Shown piece after piece: positions 56,801 through 64,000 of a stretch of DNA of 64,000 nt. Each line of letters starts with the position of its first letter. Position 1 is the first letter of the stretch. Both the position numbers and the translations under genes were made by a program. This stretch comes from Saccharomycopsis fibuligera x Saccharomycopsis cf. fibuligera (taxonomy: Eukaryota > Ascomycota > Saccharomycetes > Ascoideales > Saccharomycopsidaceae), in the NCBI GenBank assembly GCA_001936135.1, contig CP012810.1, forward strand, positions 682,001 to 746,000, in the 5' to 3' direction. A model generated the notes under the pieces. That model worked only from the letters and a program-made list of their open reading frames with translations. It ran no database searches and was not told the DNA's origin.

Positions 56801-57518
56801 AGCACAAGTGCATGGTGGCGTCAATACTCAAAGCTTCAGTAGCTCAAGTGAGTATGACGAAGAGGGCGTGCCAGGGTTCAGATACTTGAAGAATATTCAG
56901 AGTGCCAAAAAAATTATGGAGATTATTTGTTTGATGATTAAGTCGTTGGTGGAAAAGAAAATTATTAGTTTACAAGACGACGATTACAAGACAGAGTTGC
57001 AAAGTTTGCTCATTAGATGGATTGGCATACTTCCGGAAGCAAGAGCATTGTACTTTGGTACAAAGCAACTTGGACTTGAGGAAGATTTGAGTAGTTTGGA
57101 GATTGGCGATGACGAACATGAAACTGCGAGTGATGATGGTGAAACGGATGCAAAAAACGGAAAATCAAAATCAAAAAAGAAGCAAAAGAGTAAAACTAAT
57201 AGCAATAATGACAATAAAAAGGTTAGAGTTGGTGTCGACAATGCTGGTCTCAACAATACATTGGTGCTCGAGGATTCTATTGGCGTTGCTGAAAGCAAAC
57301 CATATTTGAAAGAGCTTGAGTTTTCGCTTGACGAAACTTTAGAAAAATTTAGTGACGATAACTTTGACAGTAATACCGGCAATATTGGCGGAGGTCTGCT
57401 TAAAGATTCATTTTTTCTCCAACAGATAAAGATTGTGGTTAGAGAGATTTCTCGCCAAGACAAGGTGCCGGAGGTGAATAAGATTAATCGTTTTGGTAAC
57501 GGCTTCTCACGGATGTAA
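53892..57518 (+). CDS. CAF130: Large acidic protein resembling CCR4-NOT subunit Caf130
   Basis: 1208 residues without a catalytic signature. Blocks that look conserved are SIDWDEILSSSLSQVGFDII near the N-terminus, GLGTPWIIRSVLKGSAAIRS, LGRDWRDIPRGENIYF near residue 630, and DRWSYAYVFEPILRYNSSAA followed by LMAHGYRRVLIWFLTHLELS near 840. I associate this order, especially the GRDWRDIPRG block, with fungal Caf130, which docks on Not1 and links CCR4-NOT to Btt1 and Egd2; S. cerevisiae Caf130 is 1122 residues. Between the blocks are acidic runs (polyaspartate at about 55967-56013) and a Cys/His cluster at residues 527-559. An RRDSV-type site lies near the N-terminus. The family assignment is from memory and should be tested. 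Confidence 0.55.
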   Translation: MTNDEILLRLITDAFKQRKRPVSRSDSLHRRDSVDAVDAVNNDGKDPNQEYDDSDSEDFDNNNSLSIDWDEILSSSLSQVGFDIIETQLSKHATLAKIFSLPKEISGDPLLEKIFTTACVLCDKLTKPSNNDTFNISLDLTSNLLILLTYDFQSVVPQFDVALRYARIIEAILDFLKLSNSKASEEENENRLSKKEEVLNGGDDIVNEAKTFLINSFNRFDSSNHNSKQKKKKKKNNSNNNNSTFQLNRELDIADMLDEIYARFAEDNSKVSAVLVDYASALSKSTLYQYSFYKDWLPLNFSPMNLDLLYSVLAVLIYSLYKLYKPGRSNEAKNNSTNSSISHICRNPFLKFFIHLWKTFTRIMVLGIQIDRLDEEIYGLGTPWIIRSVLKGSAAIRSVLATILNQDAERRQHDLEHESLNNYMTPFGRKTGDGALNIDLRLYIAELVVLGYDFNKIGELFMDMETKDRYDEDIWYMFEYEFTTDDEYDKEEEEDEEEEVDDEEPEKKNNVDKHKNVYIKKEYTARCYCEYDDQDSEDEDLNSPDHDGTKCNCPHPHFHGLYEDESAGPLENAASNLNNKGHIEASDEDGILILQDSVKGHENKQPFMVGVRSDNTMLFDSLGRDWRDIPRGENIYFNTKKDLQAIGDLTVLLDDEKQKSKGKIDDHDKTDTEDSAAEDDRDNDNNKVNDSYDDDDDDDDDDDDDDDYNDDDYSDFGDEFDKYKMTEIFTSWKELSKAFDLMAQELVSDQLQKKVIQTIACTVGAEYERMVEFESQETAFGYDSKSLADTSATVDEKPKEKQAKNKDPLNLAGNSAVEAKAKQEAENDEITTDKVYDRWSYAYVFEPILRYNSSAACSMMDEMLMAHGYRRVLIWFLTHLELSHSLINYIHELSVDKRGTTESSSKYPLSRNGKLLLTSIEKSMLLHEFFSNASVYLSTVSENMENTESEMRATINGAASDIVLNNMNPTAQVHGGVNTQSFSSSSEYDEEGVPGFRYLKNIQSAKKIMEIICLMIKSLVEKKIISLQDDDYKTELQSLLIRWIGILPEARALYFGTKQLGLEEDLSSLEIGDDEHETASDDGETDAKNGKSKSKKKQKSKTNSNNDNKKVRVGVDNAGLNNTLVLEDSIGVAESKPYLKELEFSLDETLEKFSDDNFDSNTGNIGGGLLKDSFFLQQIKIVVREISRQDKVPEVNKINRFGNGFSRM
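55967..56013 (+). repeat. GAT/GAC run encoding polyaspartate
   Basis: About 15 consecutive aspartates within the Caf130-like protein, followed by a second short acidic run. Confidence 0.9.
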
Positions 57519-58169
57519 CGATATGTTATAATAATACTGATTTTATGTAAATTTGGTCATAGAATGAAAGGCTTAAATGAAATAAAACGAAAATTTAATA
57601 TGTTTCCTCGCTTTTTTTAAATTTAATCTGTTTTCTGTTTTCTGTTTTCTGCTTCTATTACTGGTTTGTCTTATTTATTTTTTTTTTTTTTTTTTTTCAG
57701 ATATTATGTTACCTCTATTATGGGTATGCCGGCATATCCGGAACCTAGGTGCACCGACTGCAGCAGCTCCCTGCACATACTGTTTTGTTTTGTTGTTTAT
57801 TCCCTGCACCGCACATGTTACCAGAAATATGGGCGCCCACGCACAGAGATGCGGTTGCATGGTGCAGCCGAGGTGTAACGCCGATAGTTGCAGTAAAATA
57901 CTTCAGAAAAATTTACAGTGATGTACTGTAAGCTATAAAACTTACATAGATATTGCATCCTTTTGCGCATCCGTGCGTTCCTGGAGCCAATTTGCTGCTT
58001 CTTCTAGCATTTTCCGGCAGCATCATCCGACAGTTGCGGGCATATTATGAGCGTCTGCTGTATTTTGCATGAGCTGCCATTGCAGTTGAGTTAGTGTATA
58101 GATGAGAGAGTGGGTGGTCCATCCGTGTCTACCGTACTTTGTTAGATGGAGCATATTTTTTTAAAGCAG

Positions 58170-58178
58170 TATATATAG
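58170..58178 (+). promoter_or_regulatory. Candidate TATA box
   Basis: TATATATAG, 278 bp upstream of the small ORF at 58456. It is followed by CT-rich sequence, as at yeast transcription start zones. Confidence 0.4.
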
Positions 58179-58455
58179 AACGGATGATTTCCTCGGCTTG
58201 CATTTTTATCTCCAAATTTTTTCTCCTTTTTTTTGTGTACTGATTATCATTTTATTTTGATTATAGAATCTTTAACCTTTACGACATTAATACTTTCTTG
58301 CACAGTTTGCAACTGCTTATATTCTCTTTTGTTTTGTCACAACAATAACCCCTTGAAGGAATTTATCAATTCGTCAGCTTTACTTACTCTGAAAGCTCTA
58401 AATCTATCAAGAATAAAAAAAAAAAAAAAAACTGTCAACAACAATAAAATTAACA

Positions 58456-58554
58456 ATGGTGTTCTTCCTCTTCTTTGTTGTCTTCTTTGCCCTTTTCTAC
58501 AGTGTCCACCACTCCACCATTGAGAGTCACAAATACCTTGTTCCAAATCTCTAA
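58456..58554 (+). CDS. Possible 32-residue membrane microprotein
   Basis: ATG in the context TTAACAATGG, close to the yeast optimum, preceded by an A-rich leader with CAACAACAATAAAATTAACA. The reading is MVFFLFFVVFFALFYSVHHS and then a polar tail TIESHKYLVPNL. This gives one membrane segment followed by a short hydrophilic end, a layout shared by small yeast membrane proteins such as Pmp1 or Ost4 without sequence similarity to either. From about 58187 to 58455 no ATG occurs on this strand, which favours translation from this start. I know no homolog. It could instead be an upstream ORF on a noncoding RNA. Confidence 0.35.
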   Translation: MVFFLFFVVFFALFYSVHHSTIESHKYLVPNL

Positions 58555-59766
58555 GGGTGTTTGGCTTTGATCACTGGAAGACAGCCGTTGTGATTGTCTT
58601 TTCAAAATCAGCCCAAACAATATTAAACGTTTTGCTTTGTTCCCCAATTGTTTGCTTTAGCCTTGGGGAAAACTTTAATTTACGGCTGGTTTCTCTCCTC
58701 GATGGGACCAAGAACCAGGTATTGAATTAATGCCTTTCATCAACCCATAACTGTATACTAAATTTCCGGTTTAGTGGAGCTGAACGGTCATGTCTTTGTT
58801 TTCTTGCTTTCGAAAACCCAGGATTGTGCTGCAGTTTTGAGGATGAGTTGTTTGTCTTTGCTATTGTGGTACTACAGGTAATCCTTGTGCTTCTAATTTT
58901 TTATGTGTCAACGAGTTACGTTTTTTTGTTTTCCATTACTTTGGTCATTCTTGATCTTTATTATTTTTACTTTAACTAATTTTGCTATGCTATTTACTAT
59001 TCTTCATGTGTTTAATGTTTTTTATTATGTCCGGATTCTCTTTTTAATTTTCAATATCTAATTATTCCTATTTTTTTGCGCATCTACCGAATCTGTATCA
59101 GATTGTATCTTGATTCTATTATACAGTGTGACTTACATTTTAATTAGATATCTTGTGTTTTGTATACATCTCTCCGTAATTGATAATATTAGCTACTGTC
59201 TGTGTTGCTAAGCGCCAATAGCAGTGTTGATTATTATATTGATATCTCACACACGACTAGTCTTAGTCAAGCAGGAATTTAAAGGAAAATTTTACTTTTT
59301 TTTTAAAAAAAAAAAAAAGTTCTTTTGACTTGCATATCTTGTTTTTTTTCTGCACGTCTAGAACTTAAACGGATTTCCGACATAGTCGCCGAGACAATTG
59401 CCACATAAGGCACACACATACTAAAATGTATTTACGGAGAGAGCACCGGGCCTGGAATCCAAATCAGTATTTGATATTGACATTGATCATGTGAACTTTT
59501 GGTGAAGCCTTTGACCTCAATGATTGACTTTAATCGCTAGTGCAGTGTTGCAGAAAATAGATGATTACTATTCATCCCAACTGATCGACTGATGGGGATT
59601 CTAAATACCCCGATCGCGGTTACCCAATGTGTATTGAAGGTGACAATAGCAGTATGAAACTGTTGAAGTTGCATACAGCATTGTTTGCGCTTTTGAGCGT
59701 TCTTTTTCCGTTGTGTTCTATCATCATGATCATGATAGATCAGAGTGCAGCATACGACTTTTGTTT

Positions 59767-59767
<1 letters not shown>

Positions 59768-59799
<32 letters not shown>
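59768..59799. repeat. 32-base poly(A) run
   Basis: A pure A tract. It could come from slippage or from insertion of reverse-transcribed RNA; no target-site duplication was recognised around it. Confidence 0.9.
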
Positions 59800-59801
<2 letters not shown>

Positions 59802-59850
59802 TTGGGGAGGTTTTGAGGACTTAGTTCGTTAGATTGAGTAGCGGAAAGAC

Positions 59851-59876
59851 AAGCGTGCTAGCATGCTAGCATGCTT
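59851..59876. repeat. 26-bp near-perfect palindrome built on GCTAGCAT repeats
   Basis: AAGCGTGCTAGCATGCTAGC followed by ATGCTT. It equals its own reverse complement except for one pair of positions and also contains a tandem GCTAGCAT. Confidence 0.9.
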
Positions 59877-61167
59877 CACAGGCACTCACGCTATCGCTTC
59901 AGCTACATTAGTATGATTAGTTAACGCTAACCAGTTAACGCCAAGGTGGGACCACCAATTGGAACGTTTCCAGATTAAAACTTGGGGCAATCGCTGCAAT
60001 GTATTTTAATAATGAGCAATTGTTTGCTGGCGATTAGCCGGTCTGCTTATTTCGTGACTTTATTTGCGGACAACTTGTGTCTTTTTTTCTTTATATCCAA
60101 ACCCCTGTTATTTTTGTATTTAATTACAGATATCCACTCTAAAAGAGACATTTAATTCGCTCATTTGCTTTCTGCTTCCGGTTTCTTTTTTGCCTGAGGT
60201 TCCATTTATTCTGCTGCTGTTCACGGATCAAGGTAATTGCGCTCTCCTCTTTCTCCCCCTTCCCCTCTCTCCTGAAGAATCCCAGAAAACACAGTCAGGA
60301 ATTGTATCCGAGCTCGAGCCGAAATGAAAGCCCGAACTAAACAACATTCAAACAACTACAGTTGGAAAAGAACGTAAAAGAACAAAAATTGCGCGTCTTT
60401 TTAACATGCATTAGTGCGTGCGTGCGTGAGAATTACAATTGCACCTCAAGTGAACAAACAAGAAAAAAAACTTTTTACGTTTTTTTGCATTTTCTTTTTC
60501 ACTTGAGCTTTTCGCGGCGCTGCATGCGGCCTTTGAGTTTGACATGTGAACAATAGGGTTTTTTCCGCCCGCACCGGTGGCACAAAATCGCGCGCTACAA
60601 ATCAGCAACAAACTCTGGCGGCTGACTGACACAAAAACATAGAGACACTTTTAAGTAAGATTGCATTTGCTAGCTACATCCAATAAAAAAAAAAAAAAAA
60701 AAAAAAAAAAAGGGGGCAGAGAGGGGCAACTAGATGATTGAAAAATTATACGTCTCTTATAATACATTGCAGTAACCAAGTAGTCACTGTTGTAGAGAAA
60801 GTAGAGTAATTGCAAAGCATCCTAGGATACCGTTGGTTAATCAGGGAGCACTGGTTTTTGCGACCTAGCTCGCTGTATATTATAGCTAACTCACGCAATG
60901 CTTAGGTCTAAATCTGGTGTAGGTTCCGTCATCGTAGGACAAGTTTGTCCAATCAACAGAAGCTGGTAGCAATTGTTGCTGCTTGTTTGCTTTTGCGCAG
61001 ATAATCTAAAGGCTACCTTGGAAAAAGTCACCTTGGCTGAAAGCTAAAACGTGATGACAGCTCTTTGTAGGTATAGTAACCATAGTTGCAGATACTGGCG
61101 CCGATGAAAATTTAAAGGTGGCAAAAAAAAAAAAAAAAAAGAAGAAAAAGTCTTTTGTGTATAGCAA

Positions 61168-63519
61168 TTAAAGGAGCTTCTCGAACCTAGGGGGAATGAA
61201 AGTCTTGTCTTGCTGTCGATTTCCCAGCTTCAGGTTTTGCAAAGAGCGACTCGTAGACCGTGCATACGACTGGATCGAGGAAATACGATACGGGTTCAGG
61301 AGGCTGATTTCACTCAGTAGCGAAAGTGCCGGTGGAGGAGGCGATGAAGCAGCAGTAGAGGTAACGGATGAAGATGAAGACGATGGCGGCCTGTATGTTC
61401 CGGATGCAGCTATAGACCCAGACGGCACACATCCAGGTGAAGGCTTCACCGTAGCAGCGGTAGGAGGATGAGCTGTTGCGGCAGCTGCGGAGCCAGATAA
61501 CAGTGACAACATCGAGGATGAGGACGAGGACGAGGACGAGGACGACAATGACGCAGAGGCGGCAGATGAAACAGAAACAGAGTGCCCTGGAGTGGGCGTC
61601 AGTGCGGGCGTTGGATCTGGAGTTGGAGCAACTTCGCCACCGTCAAATGCAGTCGCAGGGATCGCGTTGTAGGCAGAGTTTGCTGAGGGCAACAGGGAAC
61701 ACTTTGAAGGATCTTGCGTTGTCTCTTCCAGTGCCGCAGTCTGCGTCCCCTTCGTAATGATAACGTCAGCATTATTGTTGTTCGTACTGGCAATGTTGTC
61801 AATGTTGTTGTTGGCTTGCTCGTATCTGCTGGTGCTATTTTCGGTAATGGTTCCATCATCATCCTGGATACTGCTTTTTCCTTGTTTACCAGCCTCAACT
61901 TCGTTGACGAAACAAAGCTCAATTACTATCTCCCTATACTTGAGGAAAATCTGTTCCAACTCAAAATCATTATTCACAATTTTACCATTGTTGCACATGT
62001 CCCGCATTCCAAGAATTTTTGAGTCACTGACAATGTTGAATGCTTTTTTGCAATTTACCAACACTTCTAGCACAGTTGGAGTCGCTGATACTCTTGAATC
62101 GAACTTGAAGTTCAAAGCATTCTTGTTGAACCTGATCTCCACTTTCTTCACATGGTTTTCCACATTTTCTCCATCATCATCTTCATTATCACTATCAGCG
62201 TACTGATACTTTAGCTTGTTTGCATACTTTTCTTGTTGTAGCAATAGACTATTAACCTGAATCATTGGGAAATCAGTCACAATAGTTTCGCAAAATATGC
62301 CACTAACTAAATCGGCAATCTCATTGAACCGGAAGTCAATAATACAACAACCCACCAAGTAGTACAATGTGTCCACCGCCACATCATCGCTCATCAATTT
62401 GATATCAGGGCTTTCATAGTCAAGGCTCTTCAATATTTTAGCCAACACCTCGGGAGAATTGAGCTTCATGCGGAGATATTCTATAGATGAATTATCAGCA
62501 TCAAGTGGAAAGTTCTTGCATAACAAGAACGCAATAATGGATGGAATAATAGAGCGCCCGAGATAATAAACATTGGATTCCTTGTTTACTATCAAATTGG
62601 TTTTAGTTGACAATGAGCATGTCTTTGACTTTTTGATTAAGTTTAAAAAATTTTTCTTAGCATATAGTGAGTTTATTCTGATTGTATTGATCAATTCGCT
62701 GTCCCTAGCGGATTGTGGGGTCTTTGAGGAAATGCCTATACTGCTGCCATCTATGACAGGTTGGATAAACGAGCTAATGGCATTTTTAGAAACATCACTA
62801 TGTGAAATTTTTTGTTTCTTTGAATAGGCGTGCAAATATTCATGGGGCTCTGGGGCCGAAGAAGTTTTGAGTCCTTCAACATTCATAATATCATTGATAA
62901 AGCTTTCACCATTATTATCGTCTGAGACGGTCGACCTAAGGTGTGGCAACGTTTCTTCTTTCTGAGGAGTTGGATCTGGTTTTTCAATGTTGTCTTCTTG
63001 ACTTATTGCATCAATTTCTCTTTTCCTGGTTTTTCCAGACTCTTTGTTCGCACTGTTGTTCTCAACATTATTGCTACGCTGAATGCCATCTTCGGGCTTA
63101 TGTTCAAAGAGGGTATTTAACTGAGTCTGTAGTAACGCTTCGCTTATAGTCTTATCAAAACTCTTCTTTTGTCTTTTCGGCTGATGCTGCTGCTGCTGAA
63201 AGCTATTGCCAATAATTATGAAATTGTTGCCTAGTGATTTCTTAGATTTGGATGATCTTTTGCGATTTCTTCGAATACTTTGAATGGCCGCCCGTACAAG
63301 TTTATCAATATCGTCCAACAGCGTCACTGGCAAATTGAACTCCTGTCTCAAAGTCTCAGCCACATGTTTCACTTCAAAGTCCTGATCACTGGCTTTTCTA
63401 TAATGAAGCTGATTATCTTCAATAAGTTTTAATCTCCTAGCAGAAAACTGTTTCCAAACCAGTTCATTGGTGAAATTGAGTCTCTGTCGTATTTTTGTAG
63501 TGATCCCGGCCCCTGACAT
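61168..63519 (-). CDS. VHR1: VHR-family transcription factor (Vhr1/Vhr2)
   Basis: 783 residues. The N-terminal DNA-binding region (about 1-95) contains TTKIRQRLNFTNELVWKQFS, ARRLKLIEDNQLHYRKASDQ, VAETLRQEFNLPVTLLDDID and KLVRAAIQSIRRNRKRSSKS, the hallmark of the Vhr family. A middle helical part (about 300-540) is followed by a disordered Thr/Pro, Ser and Ala-rich stretch with a serine run. The conserved-looking C-terminus is ISLLNPYRISSIQSYARSTS, ending PPRFEKLL. In S. cerevisiae Vhr1 activates the biotin genes VHT1 and BIO5 at low biotin, and Vhr2 is a paralog; the pre-duplication gene here could do either. The promoter carries three Gcn4 heptamers. Confidence 0.88.
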   Translation of the reverse strand: MSGAGITTKIRQRLNFTNELVWKQFSARRLKLIEDNQLHYRKASDQDFEVKHVAETLRQEFNLPVTLLDDIDKLVRAAIQSIRRNRKRSSKSKKSLGNNFIIIGNSFQQQQHQPKRQKKSFDKTISEALLQTQLNTLFEHKPEDGIQRSNNVENNSANKESGKTRKREIDAISQEDNIEKPDPTPQKEETLPHLRSTVSDDNNGESFINDIMNVEGLKTSSAPEPHEYLHAYSKKQKISHSDVSKNAISSFIQPVIDGSSIGISSKTPQSARDSELINTIRINSLYAKKNFLNLIKKSKTCSLSTKTNLIVNKESNVYYLGRSIIPSIIAFLLCKNFPLDADNSSIEYLRMKLNSPEVLAKILKSLDYESPDIKLMSDDVAVDTLYYLVGCCIIDFRFNEIADLVSGIFCETIVTDFPMIQVNSLLLQQEKYANKLKYQYADSDNEDDDGENVENHVKKVEIRFNKNALNFKFDSRVSATPTVLEVLVNCKKAFNIVSDSKILGMRDMCNNGKIVNNDFELEQIFLKYREIVIELCFVNEVEAGKQGKSSIQDDDGTITENSTSRYEQANNNIDNIASTNNNNADVIITKGTQTAALEETTQDPSKCSLLPSANSAYNAIPATAFDGGEVAPTPDPTPALTPTPGHSVSVSSAASASLSSSSSSSSSSSMLSLLSGSAAAATAHPPTAATVKPSPGCVPSGSIAASGTYRPPSSSSSSVTSTAASSPPPPALSLLSEISLLNPYRISSIQSYARSTSRSLQNLKLGNRQQDKTFIPPRFEKLL

Positions 63520-63683
63520 TTTTGCTGGTATATTGAGTTTTGAAACCGAGATACCGGACTTATTGAATGGAAAACGGTTCCTAAGCTTCTTTTCAAAAAG
63601 ATATTGATGATTTCTGTACTTTTGCTGTTGGTGAATGTGTCACTTGCTATAATACCAAGAATGATCTCTAGTGATTCAACAAA

Positions 63684-63726
63684 TGACTCAACTGACTCAG
63701 AAAAATGACCACTTGACTTTGACTCA
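63684..63726. promoter_or_regulatory. Cluster of three perfect Gcn4/AP-1 heptamers
   Basis: TGACTCA occurs at 63684-63690, 63693-63699 and 63720-63726, all in the same orientation and 165-207 bp upstream of the VHR1 start codon. Confidence 0.8.
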
Positions 63727-63869
63727 ACAGGCCAACAAATTTAATGCATTTTGGCGCAAGGAAGGGAGAGAGGAAAAAAAAAAAAAAAAAGAAAATTCCA
63801 AAATATGACAATGCTTTCTCTGCAGAGTCAATCCGACTCAAAAGGGGCTTTTTGGAAAGAAAAAACAAA

Positions 63870-63877
63870 TCACGTGA
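63870..63877. promoter_or_regulatory. TCACGTGA site (Cbf1-type E-box) upstream of VHR1
   Basis: A perfect 8-bp palindrome with CACGTG core, 351 bp upstream of VHR1. In CTG yeasts Cbf1 acts at sulphur, respiratory and ribosomal protein genes. Confidence 0.5.
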
Positions 63878-64000
63878 TGTTAATTTAAATCAGTATCTCT
63901 AGGTCTCTAGTGATAAAGCACTCACAAATGATTCTGTTGTTGCAAATTTAAGTCTATTTAAATGCCAATCAAGACATAGATAAGTTTTAGATGTATTTAT

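Larger units (their letters stand above)
57519..61167. other. 3.65-kb convergent gap without a large ORF
   Basis: The longest gene-poor stretch in the window, although both neighbours end here and need no promoter. It holds a (TTTTCTG)n run near 57629-57650, a TATA box (58170-58178) and leader-like segment ahead of a 32-codon ORF (58456-58554), an A/T hairpin near 59300, a 32-base A run (59768-59799), a near-palindrome (59851-59876), a second ATG-poor CT-rich segment (60019-60323) and a 27-base A run (60685-60711). No tRNA or snRNA signature was found. A noncoding RNA, small genes or a centromere are possible. Confidence 0.5.
63520..64000. promoter_or_regulatory. VHR1 promoter
   Basis: Contains the Gcn4 cluster (63684-63726), further GAGTCA and GACTCA partial sites near 63825-63840, an A run near 63774-63790 and a perfect TCACGTGA palindrome (63870-63877). 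No gene is seen up to the window edge. Confidence 0.65.

Noticed and set aside
57666-57931. Four overlapping 60-71 codon ORFs after the Caf130-like gene
   Set aside because: All frames are open over the same GC-rich patch, which indicates composition rather than coding.
59405-59484. Minus-strand short exon ending at a GTATGT donor
   Set aside because: A 20-codon reading precedes the donor, but I found no branch site and acceptor with a continuing frame downstream on that strand.
61112-61122. GGTGGCAAA proteasome-type (Rpn4) element
   Set aside because: It lies at the 3' side of VHR1 with no proteasome gene nearby and borders an A run, so it is likely coincidental.

Overview
The window is nuclear DNA from a budding yeast (Saccharomycotina). 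It is AT-rich and gene-dense, with mostly single-exon genes. The few introns lie at 5' ends and use GTATGT/GTAAGT donors and TACTAAC branch sites. Gene content, long Q/N/D/E/A homopolymer insertions and avoidance of the CTG codon in highly expressed genes (RPS28, TIF32, NCE102, PHB1) point to the CTG-serine clade. The Candida parapsilosis/Lodderomyces group fits best, and the strong low-complexity expansion recalls Lodderomyces elongisporus; the species is inference. If the clade is right, each CTG codon reads as serine. No rRNA, tRNA, transposon, CRISPR array or viral sequence was recognised.

Left third (1-29 kb): SYG1 (SPX-EXS membrane protein, four exons); a two-RRM protein; a three-exon, cysteine-rich, probably GPI-anchored protein; HIS1 (one intron) facing RPS28 (701-nt intron directly after the ATG); a PCL6/PCL7-type cyclin with a six-nucleotide first exon and a C-terminal run of 56 glutamines, facing PET117 (one intron); RMD5 (GID E3 ligase, RING split by an acidic insert) facing NOP4; a Zn2Cys6 factor; and SGF11 (SAGA DUB module, one intron).

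Middle (29-52 kb): purine-cytosine permease FCY21; tRNA-splicing endonuclease SEN34 facing NCA2; SH3 protein PIN3/LSB2; a TMEM170-like membrane protein; proteasome alpha subunit PRE9 (one intron); methylenetetrahydrofolate reductase MET12 facing splicing factor URN1; prohibitin PHB1 facing TIF32 (eIF3a); and eisosome protein NCE102.

Right part (52-64 kb): a 1208-residue acidic protein resembling CCR4-NOT subunit Caf130, then a 3.65-kb stretch without a large ORF between two convergent genes, then a VHR-family transcription factor. The stretch contains a leader-like segment free of ATG that leads to a 32-codon hydrophobic ORF.

The genes are mostly conserved housekeeping genes without operon logic. 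One regulatory thread is visible: perfect Gcn4/AP-1 heptamers (TGACTCA) lie upstream of HIS1, MET12 and, as a cluster of three, the VHR gene, as expected for amino-acid starvation control. The least explained items are the CFEM-like three-exon surface protein, the large insert inside the RMD5 RING, the tiny first exons and the 57.5-61.2 kb gap.
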